Source: Anaerolineae bacterium (GTDB taxonomy: Bacteria; Chloroflexota; Anaerolineae; Aggregatilineales; J027). From it: a stretch of 64,000 nucleotides of DNA. Within the stretch, counting starts at the first letter, position 1. Every line of letters begins with the position of its first letter. The DNA is taken from contig JAJTXY010000006.1 of assembly GCA_021463865.1 (NCBI GenBank), positions 166,226 to 230,225 of the forward strand. Reading direction: 5' to 3'. The position numbers were made by a program, and so were the translations under genes. The notes under the pieces are model-generated. The model made no database searches, was not told the origin of the DNA, and saw nothing but the letters and a program-made list of their open reading frames with translations. Shown here piece after piece: positions 8,721 through 17,089 of the stretch.

Positions 8721-9455
8721 CTATGCTTCATTTTTCGCCAACTCTGCCAGATACCAGCGTTCGGCTTCGGTCAAGTCGGCGGTTAACAGCATATCCGGGC
8801 GGCGTTGCCATGTGCGTTTGAGACTCTCGCGGCGTCGCCATTTTTCCACCTCGGCATGGTGTCCGCTGACCAACACATCTGGCACACGTAGCCCTCGAAA
8901 TTCGGCGGGTTTAGTGTAATGGGGGTATTCCAATAACCCTGTGGCGTGCGAATCCTCACCCGCCCCCCACTGCGCCCCCAAGACTCCCGGCACGAGGCGC
9001 GAAACGGCATCTACAATAACCATCGCCGCCAATTCACCCCCCGTCAGGACATAATCGCCAATGCTGATTTCATCGGTGGCAACGGTTTGGCGCACCCGTT
9101 CGTCGAACCCCTCATAGCGTCCACACACCAAAATCAGGCGGGGATATTGGGCCAATTCTTGTACGACTTTTTGGTTAAATACTCGACCCTGTGGCGTCAT
9201 CAAAATTACAGGCGTATGGGTATCCTCACCCCGCACCCTTTCAACGGCACTGACCAACGGTTCGACCTTCATCACCATGCCCCCACCACCCCCATAAGGC
9301 GTATCATCGGTGGTTTTGTGTTTGTCGGTGGCATGGTCGCGGATATTATGAAGATTGACCTCAATCAAGCCTTTTTCTTGGGCGCGTTTCAAGATGCTTT
9401 CGGTCATTGGGCCTTCAAACATGGCAGGAAAAAGGGTCAGGACGTCAAAACGCAT
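8721..9455 (-). CDS. trmD: tRNA (guanine37-N1)-methyltransferase TrmD
   Basis: Methylates G37 next to the anticodon, preventing +1 frameshifts. [15 protein letters not shown] at the N-terminus, [10 protein letters not shown], the [13 protein letters not shown] stretch and the trefoil-knot SAM site [16 protein letters not shown] are all intact. The ATG at 9455 has GAGG 8 nt upstream and gives 244 residues; an in-frame start five codons earlier is less likely. It is not in the usual rpsP-rimM-trmD-rplS operon. It is divergent from hutI. Confidence 0.96.
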   Translation of the reverse strand: MRFDVLTLFPAMFEGPMTESILKRAQEKGLIEVNLHNIRDHATDKHKTTDDTPYGGGGGMVMKVEPLVSAVERVRGEDTHTPVILMTPQGRVFNQKVVQELAQYPRLILVCGRYEGFDERVRQTVATDEISIGDYVLTGGELAAMVIVDAVSRLVPGVLGAQWGAGEDSHATGLLEYPHYTKPAEFRGLRVPDVLVSGHHAEVEKWRRRESLKRTWQRRPDMLLTADLTEAERWYLAELAKNEA

Positions 9456-9528
9456 GGGGATTTTCCTCAAATATGCTTATATGCAAAAATTTGCAAAACG
9501 CCTGTCACATGCGCGGCAGATGGCAGTG

Positions 9529-9537
9529 TGCTATATT
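9529..9537 (+). promoter_or_regulatory. Putative hutI promoter, extended -10
   Basis: TGCTATATT sits 35 nt upstream of the hutI ATG and has the extended -10 form seen elsewhere in the window. No convincing -35 is visible. Confidence 0.45.
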
Positions 9538-9572
9538 CTGCCCCCATCAGCCAAATTTTGGGAGTGAGAATT

Positions 9573-10850
9573 ATGAGCAGTCAGGCGGTTGACCTCATTA
9601 TCTACAATGCGCGGCAATTATGTACCATGCCCCTGCAAGACAATGGCCCCCAGCGTGGACATCGGCTTGGAGATGTGGGGATGATTGAAGATGGGGCTGT
9701 CGCTATTCACGATGGCGTGATTACGGCGATTGGTACGAGTGACGAGATTTGCCACAGCTATTATTCCGCGACGGTGCTGGATGTCACCAATCTAGTTGTC
9801 ACACCCGGCCTGATTGATCCCCACACCCATGCGATTTGGGCCGGGGATCGCGCCGCCGAATTTGAACGCCGTATCGCCGGAGCGACCTATCAACAATTGA
9901 TGGCGGAAGGGGGCGGGATTAATTCCACCGTGCGTCAAACCCGTGCCGCTGATCTGGCTACATTGGTTGACCAAACCAAACCCCGCCTTGAGCATATGAT
10001 GCAGTACGGCACAACGACTGTTGAATGCAAAACGGGTTACGGCCTTGAAACGCATACCGAACTCAATATGCTGAATGCCATTGCGATTTTGGATGCTGAA
10101 ATGCCGCTAGATTTAATCCCCACCTTTTTGGGTGCTCATGCTGTGCCTCCCGAATATAAAGACGACCCGGATGCCTATGTGGATTTGTTGGTGCGTGAAA
10201 TGATTCCGGCGGCGGGGGAATGGAAATCTGAACACTGGCCCGGAATGTTATTCTGTGATGTGTTTTGTGAAGAGGGTGCATTTTCGGTTGAGCAGAGTCG
10301 CCGAATTTTAGAAGCGGGACAGATGGCGGGTTTGGGTCTCAAAATTCACAGCGACGAATTTGAGGCGCTTGGTGGGACACGTTTGGCAGTTGAATTAGGG
10401 GCGACCTCCGCTGACCATCTGGTGGCGACCAGTGATGAAGAAATCGCCCTGCTTGGTCAATCGAATACCGTTGCCGTGTCCCTGCCCTGCACGCCGTTTG
10501 GCTTGGGCCATCATCATTACAGTCGCGCCATAGATATGCTCGAAGCGGGTGTAGCCGTAGCCATTGCAACAGATTGCAATCCGGGGACGGCATGGTGTGA
10601 AAATATGCAGTTTGCAATGGCATTGGCGACCCGCTATTTACGCCTCACCCCGGCCCAAGCATTGGTCTGCGCGACGGTCAACGCGGCCTTTGCGATTGGG
10701 CGCGGCGGCGAAGTGGGTACATTGGCGGTAGGCAAACCCGCCGATTTAGTTATATGGGAAATGGATGATTACCGCCATTTGGGGTATCGCTTTGGTGGAA
10801 ATTTAGCCAAGACGGTTATCAAGCATGGCAGTGTCGTGTTTGAGCAGTAG
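9573..10850 (+). CDS. hutI: Imidazolonepropionase
   Basis: Hydrolyses 4-imidazolone-5-propanoate to N-formimino-L-glutamate in histidine degradation. It is an amidohydrolase-superfamily enzyme. The metal-binding DPHTHAIWAG motif is at about residues 80-89, followed by the family-specific GATYQQLMAEGGGI. KIHSDEF carries the second His, and ATDCNPGTAW the metal-site Asp. The ATG at 9573 follows GGAGTGAG and gives 425 residues; the frame stays open far upstream but that part is the antisense of trmD. No other hut gene (hutH, hutU) is in the window, so the pathway is split or incomplete here. Confidence 0.95.
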   Translation: MSSQAVDLIIYNARQLCTMPLQDNGPQRGHRLGDVGMIEDGAVAIHDGVITAIGTSDEICHSYYSATVLDVTNLVVTPGLIDPHTHAIWAGDRAAEFERRIAGATYQQLMAEGGGINSTVRQTRAADLATLVDQTKPRLEHMMQYGTTTVECKTGYGLETHTELNMLNAIAILDAEMPLDLIPTFLGAHAVPPEYKDDPDAYVDLLVREMIPAAGEWKSEHWPGMLFCDVFCEEGAFSVEQSRRILEAGQMAGLGLKIHSDEFEALGGTRLAVELGATSADHLVATSDEEIALLGQSNTVAVSLPCTPFGLGHHHYSRAIDMLEAGVAVAIATDCNPGTAWCENMQFAMALATRYLRLTPAQALVCATVNAAFAIGRGGEVGTLAVGKPADLVIWEMDDYRHLGYRFGGNLAKTVIKHGSVVFEQ

Positions 10851-10851
10851 A

Positions 10852-11466
10852 CTATTGCCTCGCTAAGTAGCTTTTTAAAATCGGTAGTGAGGCTTGTAAG
10901 GCCCGCCCGCGATGGCTAATCAGATTTTTTTCGTCAGAGGGCAATTCAGCCAACATCCGACCATCTGGCAGCAAAAACACGGGATCATAGCCAAAACCAT
11001 TGCTGCCACGTGGCTCAAACCCGATATGTCCTTCGACCCGCCCCTCTGCAAATTTGGGGGATTGATTGGGTAAGGCTATCCCAATGACACAGGCAAAATG
11101 GGCCGTGCGTTGGGGCATCTCAACATGGGCTAGATTTTTGAGCAGCAGTTGATAGCGGTCTACATCGGAGGCGGCTTCGGGAGCACCATAACGGGCGGAA
11201 TAGACCCCCGGCGCACCATTGAGGGCATCCACGACTAAACCAGAATCATCCGCAAGCGTGAGCATCCCGGCGGCGTTGGCGTATGCTTCAGCTTTGAGGC
11301 CAGCGTTCTCTTCAAAGGTCGCGCCCGTTTCCTCAACTTCCATATGCCCCAAGCCGACATCCCACAAAGACAGCCACTCGACATCACCGAGGTCATCCAA
11401 AATTTCTTGATATTCCTTGAGTTTGCCGGGGTTTTTGGTAGCGACAAGGAGTTTAGTTGTCGACAT
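10852..11466 (-). CDS. rdgB: XTP/dITP diphosphatase (RdgB/HAM1 family)
   Basis: Removes non-canonical purine triphosphates (dITP, XTP) from the nucleotide pool by cleaving to the monophosphate and pyrophosphate. Recognisable parts: VATKNPGKLKEY at the N-terminus, the active-site TLADDSGLVVDAL (about residues 69-81), GAPGVYSARYG, GSNGFGYDPVF and ISHRGRAL near the C-terminus. The length of 204 residues is normal. The stop lies one base from the convergent hutI stop. Confidence 0.95.
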   Translation of the reverse strand: MSTTKLLVATKNPGKLKEYQEILDDLGDVEWLSLWDVGLGHMEVEETGATFEENAGLKAEAYANAAGMLTLADDSGLVVDALNGAPGVYSARYGAPEAASDVDRYQLLLKNLAHVEMPQRTAHFACVIGIALPNQSPKFAEGRVEGHIGFEPRGSNGFGYDPVFLLPDGRMLAELPSDEKNLISHRGRALQASLPILKSYLARQ

Positions 11467-11574
11467 ATTTCCTCTGTGAAAAACATGAAAAACCGATACT
11501 GATGAAACTCAACCTTTTTCGTTTTAGGAAACTGGGTAAAATATATTTATCAAATAGTTGGGAGACATATAAAT

Positions 11575-12192
11575 ATGGAAATTCTAAATGTAGATCAACT
11601 CGGTAATTTTATATTCGCTACTGTAAAAGAAAATTTGCTTGTGGCAGGTGGTCCTGACGCATTCAAAAAGTTTACCGAAAGTTGGCTGATTTCAAAAAAA
11701 CAGAATTATAAAGGAGAGGCATATATCAACCAACTAGAAAATAATTCGGTGTATTTTGTTGAAAGTGCGGTAGCTACGATTCACAAAATCGTGCATTATA
11801 TACATGATGGCAAACCTAAACTTAAACCTAAGAAAGTTCAGGCGTTCGTAGATTATGAAACACGATTTTTAACTATAAATAACATTGTAAATCCTATATT
11901 AGATTACATACGTGGTGCATCAAATCAAATACCCTTTCAGCTTTCAAATTGGCGATGGGACAAGGTTAAAGCCATGCGAGAGGCAAATGATCTTTCAACA
12001 TATGTTGGCGAATTAGAAATCACCTGCCTTTTTGCTCAAGCAGAAGTAACATTGGCTAGAACTTTTCCCGTAGGCATAATGAGTGATCGGAAATGTGCGG
12101 GAATTGCCAAAACCATTCCAAACAGTCAAGTCTTTGACACGGTTAATGCGAGATTTCAATTTTTGGCGAATTTCTTAATGCGAGATACTTAA
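11575..12192 (+). CDS. Hypothetical protein, A+T-rich orphan
   Basis: I do not recognise this 205-residue protein. It is soluble, with no signal peptide or membrane helix, and largely alpha-helical in character. Codon usage is clearly A+T-richer than in the flanking genes, with many AAA, ATA and TTT codons. GGGAGA lies about 7 nt upstream of the ATG, and TGGGTAAAATA about 35 nt upstream could act as a -10. The flanking intergenic stretches are also A+T-rich. Together this suggests recent acquisition, but no mobility gene is adjacent. Confidence 0.65.
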   Translation: MEILNVDQLGNFIFATVKENLLVAGGPDAFKKFTESWLISKKQNYKGEAYINQLENNSVYFVESAVATIHKIVHYIHDGKPKLKPKKVQAFVDYETRFLTINNIVNPILDYIRGASNQIPFQLSNWRWDKVKAMREANDLSTYVGELEITCLFAQAEVTLARTFPVGIMSDRKCAGIAKTIPNSQVFDTVNARFQFLANFLMRDT

Positions 12193-12353
12193 TTTACCCT
12201 CATCTAAAATAAATCATAAAATTTCAATTCAATAGATTCTCCTTCACTATAACTGCTGCCGTTTAGAAATAGCCAAGATGTCGTGGTTGCCAGATTGGGG
12301 TAATCATGACTATCCTCAAACTCTAGTGCAAAACGATTGAAAGGTGATTCGGC

Positions 12354-13466
12354 ATGAAATCAACACGTCTATGGTTTGGCATTTTCACCGTATTTCTGCT
12401 GGGGTTAACGGGGATTGGCCTAGTCAGTTCCGCCCCAAACGCAAGCAGATTAGCGGATGTTGCCACGCCCACTCCAGCCAGTGCCACCGCCACGCCAATA
12501 CCCAGTGCAATTGGCCCGAGCTTTGCTGCGAATGTTAATCCATTAACCGGGCTGACTGTCACTGACCCATCTGTGTTAGACCGCCGCCCCATCGCTGTCA
12601 AGGTGAGTAATGCCCCGGCATCGGTGCGTCCCCAAGCAGGTTTGGCCTATGCCGATATTGTGTTTGAGCATTATCTTGAGGCCAATTACACCCGCTATAC
12701 AGCACTGTTTTATGGCAATTCGGTCGAGCGGGTGGGGTCGGTTCGCAGTGCCCGCCTGATTGATTTGCAGATTCCGCGTATGTACCAAGCGATTTTGGCT
12801 TTTGCGGGGGCGAGTGGGCCAGTGCGTGAGCGCATTTTGAACAGTGCCTTTGCGGATCGTGCCCTTGAAGGAGTGACGACGGGCCAGCCACGCTTTTTCC
12901 GTGACCCATTGATTCCCGTGCCCGATAATCTTTTTGCGAATCCAGCTAAAATCTGGGAACGGACCGCCCGTGATGGACAAAATGTTCGCCCCGTTCTTGA
13001 CGGTATGGTCTTTTTGCAGGACGTTCCGCCAAATCCCGACGGAACAGCGAATGACATCACGATTGCTTACGGGCCGGATACGGTGCGCTGGCATTATGAC
13101 GCCGAGGCTGGTCTATACTATCGCTTTGTAGACGATGAACTGCATGTGGATGCGCTGGATGAGACGCCCATTACCGCCGCCAATGTGGTCATTTTGGGCG
13201 TTAACCATGTGACCGATTACACGATCATCGAACATCAAGTGGGGGACGCCAAAAACTATTCCATCGAAATTCAGCTTTGGACATTGGGGCCAGCCACCAT
13301 TTTCCGCGATGGGCAGCGTTATGAAGGGCGCTGGCATCGTTGGCAGGATGAGGTGGTGCTGACCTTTTGGCGTGACGATTCGATGGTCGAGCGCATGTAT
13401 CTCAAGCCGGGGGTCACATGGTTTCAAGTCATCCCGTTGGACTTTCAAGGCATGACCATCGAATAA
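12354..13466 (+). CDS. DUF3048-family exported protein (YerB-like)
   Basis: A 370-residue exported protein of the DUF3048 family (B. subtilis YerB is a member, a lipoprotein). A signal or anchor segment covers residues 6-28, and an Ala/Thr/Pro tether follows. The domain begins at NPLTGLTV and shows RRPIAVKVSNAP, RPQAGLAYADIVFEHYLE and RVGSVRSARLIDLQI. These are the most conserved stretches of the family. The C-terminal half contains RYEGRWHRWQDE and the closing KPGVTWFQVIP. AAAGGTGA stands 7 nt before the ATG. The molecular role of the family is not established. The GH114 gene starts 31 nt downstream, so the two are probably co-transcribed. Confidence 0.88.
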   Translation: MKSTRLWFGIFTVFLLGLTGIGLVSSAPNASRLADVATPTPASATATPIPSAIGPSFAANVNPLTGLTVTDPSVLDRRPIAVKVSNAPASVRPQAGLAYADIVFEHYLEANYTRYTALFYGNSVERVGSVRSARLIDLQIPRMYQAILAFAGASGPVRERILNSAFADRALEGVTTGQPRFFRDPLIPVPDNLFANPAKIWERTARDGQNVRPVLDGMVFLQDVPPNPDGTANDITIAYGPDTVRWHYDAEAGLYYRFVDDELHVDALDETPITAANVVILGVNHVTDYTIIEHQVGDAKNYSIEIQLWTLGPATIFRDGQRYEGRWHRWQDEVVLTFWRDDSMVERMYLKPGVTWFQVIPLDFQGMTIE

Positions 13467-13497
13467 GCGTTTGGGATAGTCAAGGTGTAAAGGGTAT

Positions 13498-14310
13498 ATG
13501 AAAAAAACGGCCTGCTTCATCGGATTGATCATCATATTGTTGAGCAGTGGTCAGGTGGTCGCTCAAACAGATGAACCGCCTGCCATCTGGCAACCTGCCC
13601 CTAGCACGACATGGCAGTGGCAACTCACCGGGGAAATCAATACCACATGGGATGTGGAGATGTACGACATTGACCTGTTTGATGTCCCGCCGGAAACCAT
13701 TGATGAACTCCATGAAGCAGGCCGAATGGTGATTTGTTATTTCAGCGCAGGCAGTTTTGAAGATTGGCGACCCGATGCCAACCAATTTCCCCCAAATGTT
13801 TTGGGCAAGGACTTGGATGACTGGCCCGGTGAGCGCTGGTTAGATATTCGGCAGATTGAGGATTTAGCGCCCATCATGACGGCCCGCCTTGACCTCGCAA
13901 TTGAGAAAAAATGTGATGGGGTCGAGCCGGATAATGTAGATGGTTATACCAACGAGACGGGTTTTCCATTGGACGGCGATGACCAATTGGCGTATAACCT
14001 GTGGTTGGCGGAAGAAGCCCATCAACGAAATCTCTCGATTGGTCTCAAAAACGACCTCAATCAGATTGTTGATCTCGTGGAATCTTTCGATTGGGTGCTG
14101 AACGAGCAGTGTTTTGAATATGATGAATGTGAACTGCTGCTGCCCTTTATTGAAGCAAACAAGGCGGTTTTTGGGGTGGAATATGTTGAGGAGGGTGGCG
14201 ATCCAAAAGATTACTGCCCCGTCGCTAATGAATTGGGTTTTTCATGGCTGACCAAGACTTATGATTTAGGGGATAAGCCGCCGAGCGGATGTTGGGAAGG
14301 GAATTTTTAA
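13498..14310 (+). CDS. Exported glycoside hydrolase family 114 (endo-alpha-1,4-polygalactosaminidase-like)
   Basis: Predicted secreted enzyme with the GH114 TIM barrel; characterised members cut alpha-1,4-linked polygalactosamine. A signal peptide covers about 1-22 (ending VVAQ). Family landmarks: WQWQLTGEINT, VICYFSAGSFEDWRPD (about 78-93), RWLDIRQ, CDGVEPDNVDGY (about 139-150, the acidic catalytic region), and LSIGLKND. The 270-residue length covers the whole domain with no accessory module. The exopolysaccharide target is inferred, not shown. It sits between DUF3048 and an ABC ATPase gene whose TTG start immediately follows this stop. Confidence 0.86.
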   Translation: MKKTACFIGLIIILLSSGQVVAQTDEPPAIWQPAPSTTWQWQLTGEINTTWDVEMYDIDLFDVPPETIDELHEAGRMVICYFSAGSFEDWRPDANQFPPNVLGKDLDDWPGERWLDIRQIEDLAPIMTARLDLAIEKKCDGVEPDNVDGYTNETGFPLDGDDQLAYNLWLAEEAHQRNLSIGLKNDLNQIVDLVESFDWVLNEQCFEYDECELLLPFIEANKAVFGVEYVEEGGDPKDYCPVANELGFSWLTKTYDLGDKPPSGCWEGNF

Positions 14311-15018
14311 TTGTCTGGTACACCGGTTATTCGGACTGAGCATTTATGTAAATCACTGCCTGTTGGGGGGCAGATGTTGGAGATTTTAAAAGACATCACC
14401 CTCGATATTTGGCCTCAAGAGATGGTGGCGATTATCGGGCCATCAGGCAGCGGCAAAAGTACCTTGATGGGGCTGATGGGGGGTCTCGATTCAGCCACCA
14501 GTGGCAAGATATATCTGAATGGCGAGGACATTACCGTCTTGGGCGAACGTGCCCTGACCCGGATGCGAAATCAAAAAATCGGCTTCGTGTTCCAATATTT
14601 TAATCTTGTGCCAACCCTGAACGCGCTCGAAAATGTGATGCTACCCCTACAATATGCTCCTAACAGCCCCCGGCGGGGTCACAAAAAACGCGCTCAAGAA
14701 TTGTTGGAAATGCTGAATTTAAGTGAACGCATGAATCACAATGCGCGTCAGTTATCGGGTGGGGAGCAGCAGCGGGTAGCGATTGCACGGGCACTGGCAA
14801 ACAACCCCTCGATTTTGCTGTGCGATGAACCCACCGGAAATTTGGATCGGGCATCAACGGCGCTAGTAACAGCGGCCCTGTTTCAAGTACGCGAAAATAC
14901 CGGAACGACGGTGGTCGTAGTGACACACAACCCCACATTGGCAAAACGCATGGATCGAATTGTCGAACTTGTTGATGGGCAAATCGTACCCTCCCCTGCT
15001 ACAATTGCCTCCCACTGA
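14311..15018 (+). CDS. ABC transporter ATP-binding protein (MacB/LolD-like)
   Basis: A 235-residue ATPase of the MacB/LolD/FtsE type. Walker A is GPSGSGKST (about residues 43-51), the Q-loop is FQYFNLVP, the signature is [16 protein letters not shown], Walker B is [12 protein letters not shown], and the switch His is in VTHN. The TTG start at 14311 directly follows the GH114 stop (TAA-TTG) with GGGAAGGGAA about 7 nt upstream, so translation is probably coupled. No FtsX/MacB-type permease gene is near, which is unusual for this subfamily. Confidence 0.9.
   Translation: MSGTPVIRTEHLCKSLPVGGQMLEILKDITLDIWPQEMVAIIGPSGSGKSTLMGLMGGLDSATSGKIYLNGEDITVLGERALTRMRNQKIGFVFQYFNLVPTLNALENVMLPLQYAPNSPRRGHKKRAQELLEMLNLSERMNHNARQLSGGEQQRVAIARALANNPSILLCDEPTGNLDRASTALVTAALFQVRENTGTTVVVVTHNPTLAKRMDRIVELVDGQIVPSPATIASH
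14997..15005 (+). promoter_or_regulatory. Putative plsC-family gene promoter, extended -10
   Basis: TGCTACAAT lies inside the last codons of the ABC ATPase gene and 40 nt upstream of the acyltransferase ATG. It is identical to the rnpB -10 element. No clear -35 is visible. Confidence 0.4.
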
Positions 15019-15044
15019 ACTACCCATTATGAAAGATTGGTTGA

Positions 15045-16133
15045 ATGGAAACCGAAATTTTGACAAAGCCCACTGCTGAAGTGGATGAAAAGAAACTCAA
15101 GCGTCAAAAACGCGCTCGCACGGCCCTACGCATCTTTGGACGTGTCTTTGAAAAACTCCTCACCCGCACGGTGGTGACAGGCCTCGAAAACATTCCCAAG
15201 CAGGGGCCGGTGTTGTTTGGGCCAAATCATTTTTCGACCTATGACGCGCTCATTTTAATGATTCATCTGCCCAAAGAGGCCCAATTTGTCGGCCCCGGCG
15301 ACTTTAAACTACTGTGGCCTGCCAATGTGGTGGTGGAAAATTTAGGGCTGATCTTGACGGATCGTGGCTCGGTAGATCGCCACAGTCTTAAGCAGATGGA
15401 AGATGTGCTGAAAAATGGCGGGATGTTGGGACTGTTCCCCGAAGGCGGCACATGGGAAAAAGGCATCCATGATGTCAAATCCGGCGCGGCTTATCTTTCG
15501 ATGGTGACAGGTGCAACGATTGTGCCGATGTCGTTGGGGGGAACGTATTGGGCATGGGACAACATCCTACGTTTAAAGCGTCCCCGTATCACGATTCATT
15601 TTGGTGAGCCAATTCCGCCAATTCAAACCAGTGGCAACCGCAAAACCCGCCAACAGGAGTTGCAGCAGGCCAGCGAAGATTTGATGGATCGCATTTACGC
15701 CAAACTACCGCCGGAAGACCAAAAACTTTATGACGATGTGCCGCGCAAACGTTACCGTGCTGAATTGGAATTTATGCCAGATACATTTAAGCCAGAAAAT
15801 GTGCCATCTCTCTCAGGTTTAACTGAACTCATCAGCAAGCCAAATTTGTTCTATCCGATGCACCGTAATGCGAAATTGCCCTGCCGTCCGTTTGTCCAGC
15901 GCAAAGGCCAATTTACCCCTGCTCGTGAATTTCAAGTGGCGGTGTTGGCTTTGCAAGAAGGGTTTAATACGATTTTTAAAGGCTATCTGGAATATCGGTT
16001 GGGGGACGAAAAAGCCGCGCTCATTCGACGCGATTTTGAGGAATTTCTACCCCTGATCGAACAGGCGATTAAAGCCGATGTCGCCATCAAATTTAAACCG
16101 ATTGAATGGATGGTTGAAGACGGACAGCAGTAG
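15045..16133 (+). CDS. 1-acyl-sn-glycerol-3-phosphate acyltransferase-like (PlsC domain)
   Basis: A glycerolipid acyltransferase-type protein. The HX4D catalytic motif is NHFSTYD (about residues 63-69), and the second substrate-binding motif is LFPEGGTWEKG. The PlsC domain covers about 35-220. A further 140 residues extend it beyond a normal PlsC and carry no motif I recognise; QGPVLFGPNHF and IVPMSLGGTYWAW fit the family core. There is no N-terminal membrane helix, so peripheral membrane binding is likely. It is followed by a hairpin shared with the convergent STAS gene. Confidence 0.85.
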   Translation: METEILTKPTAEVDEKKLKRQKRARTALRIFGRVFEKLLTRTVVTGLENIPKQGPVLFGPNHFSTYDALILMIHLPKEAQFVGPGDFKLLWPANVVVENLGLILTDRGSVDRHSLKQMEDVLKNGGMLGLFPEGGTWEKGIHDVKSGAAYLSMVTGATIVPMSLGGTYWAWDNILRLKRPRITIHFGEPIPPIQTSGNRKTRQQELQQASEDLMDRIYAKLPPEDQKLYDDVPRKRYRAELEFMPDTFKPENVPSLSGLTELISKPNLFYPMHRNAKLPCRPFVQRKGQFTPAREFQVAVLALQEGFNTIFKGYLEYRLGDEKAALIRRDFEEFLPLIEQAIKADVAIKFKPIEWMVEDGQQ

Positions 16134-16141
16134 AGGGTTCA

Positions 16142-16177
16142 ATAAAAAATAATGGGTGGTCAAAAAGCCACCCATTT
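16142..16177 (-). terminator. Terminator of the STAS gene, probably bidirectional
   Basis: A perfect 9-bp stem AATGGGTGG/CCACCCATT (16151-16159 with 16168-16176) has an 8-nt loop. On the minus strand it is followed by ATTTTTTATT, a good U-tract. On the plus strand the U-run is weak. Confidence 0.75.
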
Positions 16178-16184
16178 GATTGAT

Positions 16185-16565
16185 TTATGCCCACGCATCA
16201 CGATTATGCGAATTACGGCGGATTTGGCTGTTGGCAAGTGCCGACTGCCACGATTCATAAATGGGAATAACCAGATCAGCGCCGTTTAAATAGAGCGCCT
16301 CGTAGACATGCGGTTGGGGTTTTGCCAGCGACATTTGACCGCCCTGACCTGTCACCGTACCACATGCTTCCACTAAACATCCGATGGCATAGCTAGAGAC
16401 AAAATCCACCTCTGCCAAATCAATCACGATGTTGAGACCCGGATACTCCTGAATAATGCTCCACAAGATTGGTTCAATGCCCCGACAGCCCTGTGTATCC
16501 AGCCGACCATCAATGACAATCACCGCACTCATACTGGAAACAGCATAGTGTTTGAGAGTAGCCAT
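16185..16565 (-). CDS. STAS-domain protein (anti-sigma factor antagonist-like)
   Basis: A 126-residue single STAS domain of the SpoIIAA/RsbV type. VIVIDGRLDTQG opens the fold, and LNIVIDLAEVDFVSSYAIGC carries the Ser-Ser pair in the loop where these proteins are phosphorylated. A Ser/Arg/Asn-rich C-terminal tail (about 110-126) is extra. No cognate RsbW-type kinase or sigma factor is adjacent. It is divergent from the large membrane-complex operon, sharing a 221-bp upstream region. Confidence 0.82.
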   Translation of the reverse strand: MATLKHYAVSSMSAVIVIDGRLDTQGCRGIEPILWSIIQEYPGLNIVIDLAEVDFVSSYAIGCLVEACGTVTGQGGQMSLAKPQPHVYEALYLNGADLVIPIYESWQSALANSQIRRNSHNRDAWA

Positions 16566-16590
16566 ATACTTTCTGGATAAAGATAATTGC

Positions 16591-16618
16591 AGGTACCCGA
16601 TAATAGTACCGTGTACCT
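16591..16618. promoter_or_regulatory. Cluster of GGTAC half-sites upstream of the STAS gene
   Basis: AGGTAC (16591-16596), GTACC (16606-16610) and GTACCT (16613-16618) form nested inverted repeats. They lie 26-53 nt upstream of the STAS ATG, where a promoter would sit (minus-strand TATTAT at 16600-16605). An operator role is inferred. Confidence 0.4.
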
Positions 16619-16750
16619 ATATCATACACGCATTTTTCAAAAATCCATCGGTGTATTACCATAAGACTGTCAGCAAATTGTCTAAAATTACCCTAAAGTC
16701 GGTATCTGGTAAGAGTCTGGCAGGTTTTGGGTGAAAGCCGCCTTACAGAT

Positions 16751-16779
16751 TTTTGGTCTAGGAAAAGCTATGCTATACT
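16751..16779 (+). promoter_or_regulatory. Promoter of the nine-gene membrane-complex cluster
   Basis: The extended -10 TGCTATACT is at 16771-16779. A weak -35 (TTTTGG at 16751-16756) lies 17 nt before the hexamer. The expected start is at 16786, one base from the first ATG, implying a leaderless mRNA. Confidence 0.55.
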
Positions 16780-16786
16780 GACCACC

Positions 16787-17089
16787 ATGAACGACCAACC
16801 ACTGGATGCTGAGTTTGCCCAAAACGCCGTTCGCTGGCAGGCGTGGTTGCAAAAACATGGCCTTGAGGGATTGGCGGACGCCTTATTAGGGGCAAGTGAA
16901 CCCCTTGCGCCAATTGGGGCACAATTGCTCTATGTGGCACAACCTGCGCTCAGTTTGATAGCGCCGCGCGAAGCCATTGGTCGTTGGGCCAGATTACTCG
17001 AAACACCGGGGGGACTGGCGTGGCTGCGTGAACAATTAATTCCCGGTGATGCGTTGACTATGAGAGCAGAAGATTCCGATGGCGAATGA
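16787..17089 (+). CDS. Small soluble protein of unknown function, first gene of the MutL/DUF6754 cluster
   Basis: Not recognised. It has 100 residues, is helical and amphipathic, rich in Ala, Leu and Trp, with an acidic tail (EDSDGE). There is no membrane segment. The ATG at 16787 has no Shine-Dalgarno sequence, and the predicted transcription start is at 16786, so translation is probably leaderless; an upstream in-frame GTG lacks support. Its 3' end overlaps the DUF6754 gene by 11 nt, so the two are translationally coupled. By position it may be a cytoplasmic partner of the membrane proteins that follow. Confidence 0.7.
   Translation: MNDQPLDAEFAQNAVRWQAWLQKHGLEGLADALLGASEPLAPIGAQLLYVAQPALSLIAPREAIGRWARLLETPGGLAWLREQLIPGDALTMRAEDSDGE

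Noticed and set aside
8946..9572. Long N-terminal extension of hutI
   Set aside because: The extra 200 codons are antisense to trmD; the ATG at 9573 has a ribosome site and gives the normal imidazolonepropionase length.
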